Shown: positions 1 to 12,625 of the stretch, one piece after another
How the letters are laid out: each line of letters begins with the position of its first letter
Position numbering within the stretch: position 1 is the stretch's first letter
Assembly: GCA_001414345.1 (NCBI GenBank)
Contig: LLCB01000063.1
Span: forward strand, 124,001-188,000
Length of the DNA: 64,000 nt
Origin: Hymenoscyphus infarciens
Taxonomy: Eukaryota > Ascomycota > Leotiomycetes > Helotiales > Helotiaceae
Direction of reading: 5' to 3'
Program-made: the position numbers and the translations under genes
Notes under the pieces: generated by a model
Seen by the model: the letters and a program-made list of their open reading frames with translations, nothing else
The model's database searches: none
What the model was told of the DNA's origin: nothing

Positions 1-1349
1 AGGATAGAAATTCTTCCACCACCAGGGGTTGAAACAAACCACGCATCACCCTTTTCATTCACTGGACCTTTCTCCGCGCGTCTCTTGAGCTCCTGCATGA
101 ACTCTTCCCCAGTACCTATATTGAGAGTCGTAGGATCTTTTTCGTTAAGGCCTCTTTTTAGCGCGTCTGCGAAGCCATGCGTAAGATCTTCGTCCCTTGG
201 TTTCCGCTTAGGATGTTGGGAAGTAGCTTCTCCAGCCCCCTGCGAATATGACGACTTCCCTAAACACCTTGAACACTGGCAATCCCCTGGAAGCCACCAC
301 TTTAAATTCGCTCTCCTCTTGTTTGTAATTCTGAGGAGTTTCTCCTCGTCGAGATAAGATATGAAAATCTCCTCTCCCTTTTTGATTGGTCGTTTGGCGA
401 TGATTGCTCTTGTCGAAGACTTGACTGATACCACATCTTTTATGGGTATTATAGAAGCGAAAGCCTTGCATTCGGCATTTGCATCACAACACTGCTTGGT
501 GTTTAGCTCAGGATAGAGGTGAGGTAAGGTGTTTATACTAACGTGCTTCAAGAATGAATAGAGAGGTTTTAAATCTCGAGAGGCCAGTTCTGTTTCCCCT
601 CGACTACAATTATTCGCCAAACATGCCCATACGGTCTGCAACACCCAGTTATCAAATCCCATATCTGTAAAGATATCCACGCCCAACATAGTCAAAATGC
701 GATGTAGACCAACGAGATGGTTCGCTAGTGACCACCGTCTCGGCACATTTTCATCGCCTTGATGGTTAGGTGTAAGACCAGCGACGAGAGGGTGATCAAG
801 AGGATGCAATCCGCTTTGAACACAAGTCGCCAAAATTCTCAACCACATAACTCCATCATTCTGGTAATCTGCTGCCATTTCACTCGACGGCGCCGAAGAT
901 TTTTCAAGCCACTGGAAATCTTTGCCACAGATAGCATAATGATACGATGCACGAGCGGAATCGACACATCCCCTGCTGCAAAACTTTGCGTCGCAGCATT
1001 TGGGCTTGTAGACTTTTGGTTTGGGTCGGTTCTGCGGATGATTGATCCCTCTGTACTTGTAAGTGTAAGTTTTCGGTTGACAAGAAACACCGATTGGAGT
1101 TGAGTCTTTGAATATGAGCTCTCCAGGTTCGATGTCAGAAGTTGCAATCAAACCCAAGACCTCCGAAGGGGGGTTCAAAGCTCGTACGAATTTGTCCATC
1201 GAGAGCGAAGCCAGTGTCCTCTGCAATGGAAAGCGTTGCTTTTGTTGTTGCCCGACTGTACCTAATCATGCATTTTGCGTCAATTTCGCGCAATTTGTCA
1301 TTGATACTTTGAACGAGTTCGGGACTTCGTTGGAGGTGTTTGGGTAGTG
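1..1349 (-). pseudogene. SET/MYND-type (SMYD-like) protein, 3' part, runs off the window
   Basis: One minus-strand frame stays open from an ATG at 1199 to the window edge (about 399 codons). It reads as a SET-domain protein. The first SET strand is visible (IATSDIEPGELIFKD), then a MYND-like zinc cluster (KPKCCDAKFCSRGCVDSA...HYAIC), then the SET core (KRPIKKGEEIFISYLDEE) and post-SET cysteines (GDCQCSRCLG). Known SMYD-type proteins transfer methyl groups from SAM to lysines of histones or other proteins. The usual NHSC motif is degenerate here (CCDANAEC), so activity is doubtful. Upstream of 1199 the frame breaks near a run of six C at about 1167-1172 and again near 1240-1310. A transposon then separates this half from its 5' half at 3380-4376. 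I call it a pseudogene, although an internal start at 1199 would still give an entire SET domain. Confidence 0.72.
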
Positions 1350-1357
1350 AATGGACC

Positions 1358-3371
1358 CAGTGTTTTGGCTTTCCCCGCCTTGGTCAGCCTAGCACTCCGG
1401 AGAGGATAGGCTACCCCTCTCTATCAAGAAAGGAGAGGATAGGCTAATTTCACTTATAGGCTAGGCTGAATTAGGTAGGAGAGATGCTAAATTTAAATAG
1501 GAGAGGTAAGGAAGACTAAAAGATGGGGCTAGGTAAGGAGAGGTGCTAGGGAGGATAGGATAGAATAGGAAGTATATAAGTAAAAAGTATTAAAATAAGT
1601 AAAAAGCGATAAAAAGTACTAATAATATAGACTAATTCAAGAAGTATCAAAAATAATAATATTATTAAAGCTGCTAAAAGACGAGATATTATACCTAAAT
1701 TACATATTATCCTAGTAGATTAGTAACGACTTAATTCTCCTTTTTTTTTCTTTTTTTTTTTCTTTTTATATTTAAATAGTCTTTTTAGCTGCCTAAAGCC
1801 GGCGCTATATAGACGTACTTATTTATAGAGTTTTATCTAAAAGTAGCTTATATACTTCTTAGAGTATCTATTACTAAGCCTGCTATATATATACCTCTAT
1901 ACTCCCGGCTTTATATTCTAGTAATAGCTTAGTATCTCCTTCTATTCTCTCTATTCTAATTCGAATTTAATATTTTTAGTTATTCTTATAAATAACTAAT
2001 TTAGTTCTTTATAGTAGCTCTTATAAAAAGAGCTTAGTTAGCTCTCCTCTATATAGAACTAATAATAATCGTCTTCTAGTATACTATCTTATATAGAACT
2101 ATTCTCTAATATATCTCTAACCTAAGTTTCCTAGTTCTATCTTCTATTCCCTCTACTCTATAGTCTTATATCTCTTAAGAAGTATTTCGTTACTTTATCT
2201 AAGAGCTATTAAATACGCTTTAAATATCTACTAATATAAATAGTAGAGAATCGGTTCTCTATAACTACTAGAGAATCGGTTCTCTACTCTATAGTCTTAT
2301 ACCTTCTAAGAGGTATTTCGCTACTTTATTAAAGTACTACTAAATATACTTTAAATATCTACTAATATAAATAGTAGAGAATCTATTATCTAGTTATAAA
2401 AACCCCTCTACGTCTATACTCCTGTTTATACTACCTAGGCCTCTTCTAATTACTCTATTACTATTGTCGAAGGTCTTTTACCTCTTCTAGTAATTCTCTT
2501 AACTTAAATATAGTATATACTAACTATATAGAATAACTACTATAGGTATTACCTCTAATCTTAGGTTAGTATATAGCTCTTACCTTCTTAGAGTTATATA
2601 TAATTCCGTAGTATATCTAGAGTAGAAGTCCTCTAGTATTAGCAGATATATAGAATCGACTTTAGAAGCTTTCTTAATTAGTTCGTTTTAGTAGTCTATA
2701 GATACTACTATTAAGTAAATAAGCTATATAGGTCTTTTTCGCTAATATCTAGTATATTACTATATATAATATAGCTTTCTTTATAGAAGGTCGAGAGACC
2801 TAAAACTCTAATAGTTATAAAAAGAGATATTATTATATTACCTTTTAACTTAAACTTAGCTTTATAGATAGTCTTAGGAATAAGATAGGACTACTAGAGG
2901 TTTATAGAATATACCGCGTATAGGTATTAAGTCTTTATATCTCTGACCTAATTCTCTTTATTCTACTACTTACCTTCTAAGTCCTTTTAAACAGTACTAA
3001 ATTAAGTACTCTACTAGGTACTTAATTTACTATAGTAAAACCCCTGTTTTTAGGTACTAATTAGAGACTAATATTATATGCTTTTCTTAGGTAGTACTAC
3101 TCCTGCTAAATCTACTAATAATACTATAAATAATATATTTAAAGCTAGTATATACCCTACCTAGCCTCCTCTATAGGCTAGGAAAGGCTACTCTAATACC
3201 TTAGATAGGAAAGAATAGGTAGAATAAATTTTAAAATAGGATTAGAGTAGCTAGGAGAAGTGATATATTAGGATAGGATTAGGCGGGATAGCCTTAAAAT
3301 AGAGGTAGGAAGGAGAAGGATTGTTAAGGTAGGATAGGATAACAGATTAGGCGGGGAAACCTAAAACACTG
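1358..3371. mobile_element. hAT-like DNA transposon, RIP-degraded, inserted in the SET gene
   Basis: Terminal inverted repeats of 23 bp lie at 1358-1380 and 3349-3371. They start CAGTGTTTT and match at 21 of 23 positions. The element is flanked by a perfect 8-bp duplication AATGGACC (1350-1357 and 3372-3379). An 8-bp duplication with CAG-type ends is characteristic of the hAT superfamily. Both ends carry many short AGGATAGG/GGCTAGG-like motifs, as expected of subterminal transposase sites. The 2,014 bp interior is AT-rich, has no long open frame and almost lacks CA/TG dinucleotides. I could not recognise a transposase, so this may be an internally deleted or non-autonomous copy. Confidence 0.85.
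2151..2402. repeat. Tandem duplication inside the hAT-like element
   Basis: The segment starting CTCTACTCTATAGTCTTAT at 2151 is repeated from 2282, an offset of 131 bp. Both units share the block around TATTTCG and a long match ending TAGTAGAGAATC. The units differ mainly by transitions and small indels, so the duplication predates much of the RIP damage. Confidence 0.75.
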
Positions 3372-3379
3372 AATGGACC

Positions 3380-4376
3380 TATATCTGGCTCTTTTTGGGA
3401 GCCCTTGCGATGTGCATTTAGCAAGTATCTCTTCCTTTACGGCTTTTGAATCGACGAACCCGGCGGGGAAAACGTCTTCTTTTGAATATATGGCTCGTGC
3501 TTCTGTTGCGGGTATCAGTATTATCGTTCCACGAATTGGTTGAAGGAAAACTCACAACCATTCCAGCGCCATCAAATTTGAAAGAAATTACTCAACGAGG
3601 CTTTTCAATGAAGTGAAACCAACATCCATACACACCTTTTAATACTTGATGTATCCCATAGATATCCTCAGCCAAACCCAAAGCGTGACTTGAGGCTTTA
3701 TAGTTCATCCAATGAGACCGCTTCAAAAACTCCTGAAGAACAGCTGTAAGAGGCGGGCCTGATTCTGGCTTTTGCACCTTAATTGCAAGCGTCATTTCCA
3801 TGTTCTGTTTATACCATTGACTCCTCGCCTTATACCCTATCCCTCCCTTCTCGCCCTCCAACATGGCTTTGAAAAGTATGTCAGCTCTCCTACCTAGCAT
3901 CGCCCGCGGCCAATTCGGGGTAACCACAATTGAATAGTTCTATTGCACGTCGGGACCATAGGAGCGGGTCATACGGAGTTCGCAGAAGGTATTGGGTACT
4001 TCGGGAGATTCCTTTGAATCTCTGTTTTTACCTGTTAACAATGGATCCATCTGTACGAGTATATTGGTGTGTATCTTACCTCGCCGATGTCATCAAGCGT
4101 AGCACCCTTGCGACTGACAAGTCAGATTTGAAATCAAAACGTGCATCTGGATTCTTATGCCCCATAGTAGTGGGCTTCCAGGCCTTGGTTCTCCAGACAT
4201 TTTGCATCTTGGTTGTACTTGCAAACCCATCCGAATGAGAAAATGGAACCAGCACAGGGAAAGGGGTCGATGTTGCAAGATGCTTATCATAATTGCTTTT
4301 TCAAACTAGTTTTTACGCGCCATGGAGATACGAGTGGTCACTGGACCAGAACCTGGTCAAGAATGTTGGTGGCTTC
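3380..4376 (-). pseudogene. SET/MYND-type protein, 5' part (TPR-like N-terminal region)
   Basis: This is the minus-strand half that precedes the transposon. It contains YDPLLWSRRAIELFNCGYPE (about 3910-3980), which resembles the TPR-like region found at the start of many fungal SET proteins. It continues in a shifted frame as a 111-residue stretch (3592-3927). One intron can be proposed at 4032-4079 (GTAAG...TTAACAG). Further plausible coding follows at 3380-3500 (EARAIYSKEDVFPAGFVDSK). The frame changes at about 3905 and elsewhere cannot be explained by introns, so the gene is broken even apart from the two transposon insertions at its middle and 5' side. The assignment as the same gene as 1-1349 rests on orientation, order and the shared 8-bp duplication. 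Confidence 0.6.
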
Positions 4377-4381
4377 AAGTC

Positions 4382-4534
4382 TGTTGAACGGTATAGTAAG
4401 TGGAACCCATATTATATTGCTTAAGGAGTCTCTCTTAGAGGGATACTCCTCTTCTTATATAGGTACATAATCTAGGAGGCTAGAGAGATAATATTATAGC
4501 GTATTATAGAGAGTATATACTATAATGTTTAATA
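4382..4534 (-). repeat. 3' LTR of copia element 1
   Basis: This 153-bp LTR starts TGTTGAAC and ends TTTAATA, where the last bases are RIP-altered from TTCAACA. All differences from the other LTR that I can see are transitions (C/T or G/A). That fits RIP after insertion rather than ordinary divergence. Confidence 0.92.
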
Positions 4535-4799
4535 CTCCTCTTTGATCCTATAACTCTTAAAGCTATACTATCTTATCTTTAATAAACTTATAGCTAAAAC
4601 CTTTAAAGGATTAAGAGCTAGAGAAGAATGAATAAGTATCGGTTACGCTAAGGCTTATAATTATCTCCTTCTCTAGAGCTATTTATAAACAGGGCTTATA
4701 GAGAGGAGTTCTTCTAGTAGACTTCTTTAGTCGTTTTTATATAACTAAGAGTTACTTATACTTAGTAGACTTCTTTAGTTATAAATATAAAAGGAAGGA

Positions 4800-5480
4800 A
4801 AGAAAGAAAGATAAAAGAAGAGTATTACGATTCTTCTAGAAGTTATACTAACGTATTAGCCTCGTCGTTACTCTTAAATTCTCTATTAGTAGTATATACT
4901 AAGATGTCTCTTATAGTTAAGTTACTTAGTATAGTATTAGCTTTACTAGTATAGTCTAAGATCTAGTATAGATTAGATCTCTAATTAGGATTATACTTTA
5001 TATATTTTAGTAAGTATTTAAGTATATTAGTATATAGCTTAGTTATATTATACTCTTTAGATATATCGGTGCTAGGCTTTACTCTTATCTTTATTAAGCT
5101 GTTTATATAAATAAGATATTCTCTACTATTTGTCTTTCTTAGTTATTATAATTCTAGGAGTTATTTTACTATTAGTACTTTATTCTCTACTAATAGCCTA
5201 AGTACTATCTTAACGGTTTTAGAGATAGGTATAGAAGTCTTCTAATATAGTAGAGGCGGTGTTTTAAGTTAGAGACGTTTTAGTAATAAGAGCCTAGCTT
5301 CTAGGCTAGGTAGTTTTATAGTAGTAAGATAGAAGCGACTTTGCTAGAATACTTTTTAGTATATTAATCCTTAACTAGAGGCTCTACTAGATACTATGTT
5401 AGAGGTACGACTTTAGCTTTAGCTATATAGGCTTTTATATCTCTTAGATACTATAAGGTAACTACTATTAAAAGACTTAA
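4800..5480 (-). other. Extra coding-like region between RNase H and 3' LTR of copia 1
   Basis: In a normal copia element the RNase H region is followed closely by the 3' LTR. Here RNase H ends near 6.7 kb but the LTR is at 4.5 kb, leaving about 2 kb. On the minus strand from about 5480 to 4800 one frame reads as protein-like sequence whose only interruptions are TAG or TAA at plausible Gln positions. Fragments include TIKLPSLEARLLLLKRL, SKTVKIVLRLLVENKVL and DILVYTTNREFKSNDEAN. I do not recognise it. It could be an additional third reading frame of the element, or the remains of another nested element. Confidence 0.45.
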
Positions 5481-8400
5481 TAGATCCGAGTCTAGAAAGT
5501 ATAATATTAAAAGCGAAGCGTTTATTCTATAGATATTTGTTAGTCTAAGGCTATTTATCTATTTAGTTAAGCTATAGCTAGTCTAGAAATTATACTATTA
5601 TCTTACGTAGGTATTAGCTATTCTAATTCTCTAGGTTTATACTATATATATTAAGCACCTATATAGAGTTAAGAGTATACTTAGTAGTAGGTTCTCCTTC
5701 TATCTTAATATATTTAATAAGACGCTACTATATATCTATTAGCTCTAGCTAGTAGACCTGTTTCTATTAGTAGCAGTTAGTAGTATTTATATCGATAATA
5801 AGTAGTTAAAAACCGAGGGTTTACTTTTATAGAATAGCGTTTTAGACGTACTATAAGCTTATATACTAGTTAGGGTTTATAACTAGCCTCTCGCTTTTAA
5901 TATAAAAGATACTTAGACATACTCTTTAGCTTTTAAAGAGAGGTCTTTCTAGAAAGTTAACAAAGACCTTGAATTTCTATATATTAGAGATAGTATAGTT
6001 AGTTCTTTCTTAGCTATTAGTAAAGTTAATAAGATAGTAGAATAATTACTATAGTAATCGCAGCTTATTAGTAAGAATACCTAGATAGTAGAGTTTATAG
6101 TATTCGTTACTAGCTAGTAGTATCTACTAATATATATATATATTCTTAAAGATAGACTAGTTACTAAGTATACTTAGTAGTAGAACTTCTAGTATAAGAG
6201 AGTTAATACTTTATATATATTAATTATCAAAGTCTTTAGTATATTTAGTAGTTATATATAGTAGATTTATACCTAGAACGAGGTTTAGTAGCTTTACTAG
6301 AGTGAAGATATATCTTAATATAATAAGTAGAGCTTTATAAATAAAAGAGAATAAAAAGGTTATATAGAATATAGATAAGGCTTAGATATATATATCTATT
6401 TACTAAAGTTGCTTTTTTTTAGATAGCTAGCTAAAAGTCTAGTAGTTAGTATAAGTAGATATATAAGATTATAACTTTTTAAATATATATTATATATAGC
6501 TAAGATTTAAGTTAAAGCTATTAGACTCTATAATAATTTAGATAGTAAAGAGATATTTTATCTATAATTAGAATTTATAATATTAAGTATTATTATATAA
6601 CTCCTTTATAATTAGGAAAATAGATCTTAGAGAACCTTAATTAACTTTTAAAATATAATAAATTTAGCTTAGTCGAGGGACTTTATAAGGCCGTCGGTTA
6701 CTTACTTCTTAGTAGAGATATACTATAGCTTAATAATTTTACTATTAATTATTTTATACTAGTAGTACTACTAAATATTAATATACTTTATATAAGCGTA
6801 GTAGACTCTAGAGTTTTTAGTAAGAGCTATAGTACCTTAGTTATTATAGAAGATTATTATAGCTATAAAAGAAGCCTACTAGTTATAGTAAACTTACTTA
6901 AGGAATTTTCGTAGCTATACTACTTCCTTAGTAGCTAGAGTTTATCTAATATATTCTAATTTATAGAATAAGAGTATAATAGTCGCTTATCTTTTAAATA
7001 ACTAGCTAATAGCTTCGCTACTAATATTAAAGACGTATCTAGAAGTTAATCTTCTTATATTATAGTCCTCTATCTAGTCTATATTAGTATATTCTTAGAG
7101 TTCTTTTAGTAGTCTTTAGAAGCTTAGACAAAGGCTTAAAGTCCTTTTAAGATACTATAGAATACGTTTTACAACGGTTATATAATACTTATTAGAATTA
7201 GAGATAAACCTACTTATAACTAATATAGTATATATTATATCTAGATAAGTACCTAGTATAGTATATATTAGAGAGCTTATAATAGATTAGTATCTACGTT
7301 TAAATTCTAGTATAGCTTTATAGAGTGCTTTTAATAGGATTATATACTTTAGTAAGATCTTTATTAGAGTGTCTATACTTTTAGTATTACTAAGCTTAAA
7401 CTCCTCTAAAACCTTTTCTAGATATCCTTATTATAATAGTTTTAGCGACCTTTTAGCACGGTTGTATTCTACTTTTATACCTAGATAGAAGCTATATAGT
7501 TTTAAGTCTACTATCTTAAACCTTTTATTTAAAGCCTTTTTAATTTCCTTAATATGTTTTTTATTAGGTCTAGTAATTAGTAGATTATCGATATAAATAG
7601 CTATAATAGTACTTTTACTATAATAGAAGACGCTAGTATTTAAGTTAATAGATAAGAAGCTAATAGTTTTTAGAAAGTCTACTAATATAGTATACTAGAC
7701 TCGAGGTACTTACTTAAGACTATATAGAGCCTTCTTAAGCTTATATACTCTATTAGTCCTATTATTATAGCTCTCTAGCTATTCTATCTAGATATTAATA
7801 TTAATATTTCTATAGAGAAAAGCAGTCTTAACGTTTATTTATTTAATCTCTTAATCTAGAATAGTAGTAATAGCAAAGATTACTTTATAGCTTATAAGTT
7901 TAATAACAAATATAAACGTCTTAAAGAAGTCGATTCTCTCTTTTTATTTAAAGCTCTTAATTACGTAGTAAGCTTTATAATAAGTAATACTACTATCGTC
8001 TTCTCTTTTATATTACTATATCTATTACTTATATAGAACTTTTTAATTCTTAGAGTAACTAACTATTCTTTATATACTATTATCTATTAGTAAATTATAT
8101 TCTTCTTAGATAGCTAGTTTCTAGAAGTACTACTAGCTACTCTAGTAAGCTTCTTACTAGGTCTTAAGTTTATAGAGCTCTATTAGTCTTATAGTACTTA
8201 TAAAAGCGTATTTAGTAAAGAAGGCTTAAGCTTCTTCTTTATTTTTAGAGCTAGGTAGTAGTATTAATTCGCTATTAAAGCTTTTACTAATATTAGCGTT
8301 TTTGTCCTACTATACCTATAGTACTTCTACTATAGTATATCTCTAATTATTTACTAGAGCTAGAAAGATAACGTCTAGAACCTCTCTTAAAGCGTTATAT

Positions 8401-11400
8401 ATTTCTTAGAACTTCTGTTCTCTAGTAACGCTCTAAGTAATTCTTCGTAGAGGCGCTAGCTATAGCTTAAGTTATAACGCTAGTATAGAGCTAGATTTCA
8501 CTAGTTATACTATTTCTATAGAGAGATTAAAGATATACTTATTAGTACTATTAGTAGTTACTCTTTTCTATAAGATTAGTACTATTACTTTTATTAGTAT
8601 TAGTAGTCTTATAAGCTTCTTTTAACAAGGTTTATTATTATTACTACTTTTATTACTTTCTAACTTAGAGGAGTAGTATCTTTTAATACTATATAGATTA
8701 AAATTAGTAGATATTCGTTCTTTAATATAGACGTCGCTTACTTTTATTACTTTATTATTAGAGAGAAGTATTCTATAAATAGTATCTCTTTTATATTTAA
8801 TTAGAATACCTTTATTTACTCTTACTTTAAGCTTCTTTTTCTTATATCTAATTATAGTCTATGTTTTAGATCCTAGAGTATAAAGATAATAGCTCTTAGA
8901 GACGTATCTATTAATAGCTTTATAAAGTATTTTATATTCTAATAATTAATATAAGCTATAATTAGTAAAGTACTACGCGGTTTATATAACCTCTAGCTAT
9001 TAGTTATTTAGAATTACTAAGGTATATATTAAGATAGACGCTTTTTACTAAAGTGTTTAGCTATGTCTTTTAGCCTCTCTATTTTAGCTTAGATAGTAGG
9101 CTATTATTAGCTTAATTATAATACTTTCTTTTTAATAGTATTCTTAGAAGAGTCTTAAGAAAGATAGTTCTTCTCTATTTGCTTATACTTAGCGGATTTT
9201 AGTATTTCTATATTTAAAGTATACTTTAAATTTAAGAAAGAAATCGAAGGCTTCTCTCTTTCTTTTAAGAGCCTTAGTATATCTAAATTTAGTCTTATTA
9301 TATATAATATATATAAAGTAGCGTTCTCTTAGACGACTATTTATAGAGATTAGGTTATAAAGATTAAAGTATACTAGGTCTAGTATATACTAGCTAGGCT
9401 TAATATAATTTCTACGAGTAGATTTAGCTTTTATAGCTTTAAAGATATATATCTAATAAGTTAATTTATAATCTTCTAAGAGCTTATTAAAGTCTACGCT
9501 AACTAGAACCTCTAGTAGTCTCTTAATATTTAATTCTTCTAGATAACTAAGTTACTTATACTAAAGAAGTAACCTAGAGTCTAAGCTATAAGCTGCTATT
9601 ACGATTTGTTAGTAGACTACGAGCGCTATAATACTATAGTTAGGTTCTCTCTTAGAATCTAGTATAGAGACAAAGACTAGAAATAGCTTTCGTATATCTA
9701 GAGAGTAGATATTATCTTACTTTATAGACGTAAATCGTTCTTAGCTAATATTAAACTAGAGCTTAAAAGGTTTCTTTATCTAGCTCTAGTTATAGCTCTT
9801 CTCTTCTAGCTATTCTATTAAAATAAAGTTATATTCTAACTATAGAATATAGTAAACGTTTAAGAGAAGAATAGTCTTAGTCTTAGTAAAGATTTTTATA
9901 GAGCTAATATCTACTAGAGTATATACTAAGCTCTTAATACTAGTAATAGGTTTTATATTAGATAGGTTTTTATATTTAGTAAATAGTAAGTAGTTAGCGA
10001 TATAGTAGTAGAAGTACTCTATATTAAGTAGCTATTCTATCTAAAGATTAAACTTAGCTCTTTTAAAGTTATTTAGTTCTATTACTACTACTACTAGAGC
10101 TATATTAATAAAAGCTCTCTTAAAGATTAGTAGTTAATTAATAGAGAGTATAGAGAGTTATTTATAGAGTTTATTAGAGACGTCTATTACTATTACTCTA
10201 TAAGTATATAGTACTAGAGTATTATTATTAGAGTCGTCTTATACTCTAGGTTTTTACTCTCTCTTACTTTTACCTTTTCTTTTAAGCTTAGTTATTTTAC
10301 CTTTAGAGCTTAATCGTTATACTAGACGCTTCTTAGAATGTTTAGTATAGTAGTTTATTTCTAGATATCTATTTTTATTATAGAAGTTATAGTAATTAAT
10401 AATACGCTAGTATACTAGTAAGGTAAGTAGTAGTAAAGAAGTCGTTACTATTACTATTATTACTATTATTACTATATATTAGTTATTTTCTTAAGTTATA
10501 TACTTCTCTTTAGTAATAGTAGTATTAACGAGTTTAGTAAAGAAGACTATCTAAATAGAGTTCTTAACGTCTATGTTATAAGCTATAATAAAGGTTCGGT
10601 TTCTTTAGAAATCTACTACGTAATTAATATATAAAGAGTCGAGGCTGTTTATAAATTTTAAGACTATGTCTAGATTAGTTCTTTTAGCGTCTTTAGAGAT
10701 TTAAGCTAAGTTAGTATTAAGATTAAGAAAGGTAGTAGTATATTTCTTAATTAATTTATAGCTTCTAAGTTTAAGACGTTAGAATTAAAGAGTAAGATTA
10801 ATAAGTATATCTATACTCTAAGTTTAGTATAGTTCTTTTAGTCTATTTATTAGCTTTTTAAGAGTTATATAGTATTTAATCTCTATTAGTATAGTAGAGT
10901 CTAGGCGTATATATATAGTAGTTATAGCTTATATTATTCTTTGCTAGTATTTAGTCGTTCTTCTTATAAATTAAGCTAGGGTTTCAGAGCCTAGCTTAGC
11001 CTCGATAGAGGTAATATTTACGTAATAATTATCGTAGACGCTAACGACGATCTATTCTTCTACTCTATACTTAAACTCTTACTAGTTATTAGACCTAAGT
11101 TCTAGAATATATATAGTAATAGAGACGCTTAAGAATCTCTTAAAAATAGATATCTTCTTTTTAGCTTTAGTATAGAGTTATTAGAGAGAGTGTTTAAACT
11201 ATTATAGATTCTCTTAGGTCTCTTCTTATAAGTTCTTACTTAAAGACTAAAGAGTTTAAGGTTCTAGTTTAGAGATAAAGAAGGAGTAGTAACTTTAGAG
11301 ATTTCTTCTTCTATATTACTCTAATTAGAATCTAAGTAGTTAGGATTAGAGTTATCTAAGTCTTTAAAAACATTAGAAGGTTATTCTTATAGAATACGTA

Positions 11401-11959
11401 GAGTATAAGAATAGTCGGTTTCTATATAAAATAGATAAAGAGATATATTATTAATACCTTTAGAAAAGCTTTCTTAGAAAAAGAGTAGAAGGAAGTTAGT
11501 AAATAGTTCTTATAGAAAGGTTTAAGAGAGATACGCGATACTAAGAGCGAGTTCTTACTTATTATCTTTTAAAATAGAGAAGAATATTATCTTATATTAG
11601 TAAATTGAAATTAGATTTAGATAGTCTAGTAAAGAGACTTTTTAGTAATAAAGTAAGAGGCTAGTATATTAAGAAGTAATATTACTAATTTTTTTTAGAG
11701 ATATTAAGTATAAGGTTTTAGAGTCTAGAGTATACTTAAACGCTTTAATCTTATCTCTATATTTTATTTTAGTAGAATCTTTATACTTAGAACCTACGCT
11801 ATCTTTCTTTATTATAGTATAAGGTTAGAGCTACTTAGAATTATTTCCTTAATATCTCTATAATATATATACTATAAAGCGTTAGTAAGTTCTACTTCTT
11901 AGCTTATTAAAGACTTAGCTTATATTTAGAAGTTAGTATAGAATTCTAGGCTTATAATC

Positions 11960-12112
11960 TATTAAATAGTATAGTAAGTAGAACTTATATTATATTACTT
12001 AAGAAGTCTCTTTTAAGAAGATACTCCTCTTCTTATATAAGTATATAATCTAGGAGACTAGAGAGATAATATTATAGCGTATTATAGAGAGTATATACTA
12101 TAATATTCAACA
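11960..12112 (-). repeat. 5' LTR of copia element 1
   Basis: This is the 153-bp partner of 4382-4534. Its outer end TTCAACA is intact and its inner end is altered (TATTAAATA for TGTTGAACG). Just inside lies a motif (GATTATAAGCC read on the minus strand) that also abuts the 5' LTR of copia element 2 (GGTTATAAGCC). It is therefore a likely primer binding site. Confidence 0.9.
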
Positions 12113-12122
12113 AAGTTAACCT

Positions 12123-12625
12123 TATCTACGTTTATAACTAGCGTTCTAGATCTCACTTTTCATAAGAATATTAAAAAGTGAACGATACTAAAATTTATAA
12201 ATACTCTCTCTTATTTTATAATAATAATATTTACTAGAGCTAAGTCTTTTAAGAAATAGATTAAGTTTAGTATTTATTTTTCATATTCCTAGAAGCGTTA
12301 TTATTATATAATAATAAAGAGCATAAAAGTAAACTTTTATAAAGCTTATATACCACGGCTGCTAAGGAAGCGCTAAGATCTCTAGTCGACCTCGCTAGCG
12401 AAAATCAACTTTTCGCTCTTTCTATAATTACTCTATAATACTACTCTTAATAATTAATTACTTCGAGAAATATATTTAAATATAGTATATTTAATCTATA
12501 TATAGTAGGGATTTACTATATGAAGTGTAGTTACTAAGTAATATTAAAAGAGGTAACCTAGCTTTTCTAGTATTAAGGCACTTTTGGTGCTCACAGAGCT
12601 AGAACGCTAGTTATGAACGCAGGTG
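12123..12625. mobile_element. 503-bp inverted-repeat element (MITE-like)
   Basis: The ends form an inverted repeat of about 27 bp (12123-12149 and 12599-12625) that includes a perfect 16-bp core, ATAACTAGCGTTCTAG. The few mismatches are C/T or G/A. The interior has no coding capacity and is AT-rich, with a second small inverted repeat (CACTTTTCATA...TTAAAAAGTG) near 12154. I could not define a convincing target duplication, so the superfamily is open. It sits 10 bp from copia element 1. Confidence 0.65.

Larger units (their letters stand above)
4382..12112 (-). mobile_element. Ty1/copia LTR retrotransposon 1, RIP-destroyed, complete ends
   Basis: Two 153-bp LTRs bound a 7,731-bp element whose flanks show a 5-bp target duplication, AAGTC (4377-4381) and AAGTT (12113-12117); the difference is a C-to-T change. 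LTR ends are TGTTGAA...TTCAACA, with each copy mutated at one end. Coding runs on the minus strand. The reverse transcriptase catalytic box reads YIDNLL (7578-7595; YVDDLL in intact copies). An RNase H-like stretch (ALATKEVV, stop, LRKFLK) lies at 6896-6940, and a gag zinc-knuckle remnant with Cys turned to Tyr at about 10345-10405. A purine tract (AAAGAGGAG) abuts the left LTR, so the right LTR is the 5' one. No frame is intact. Confidence 0.92.
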
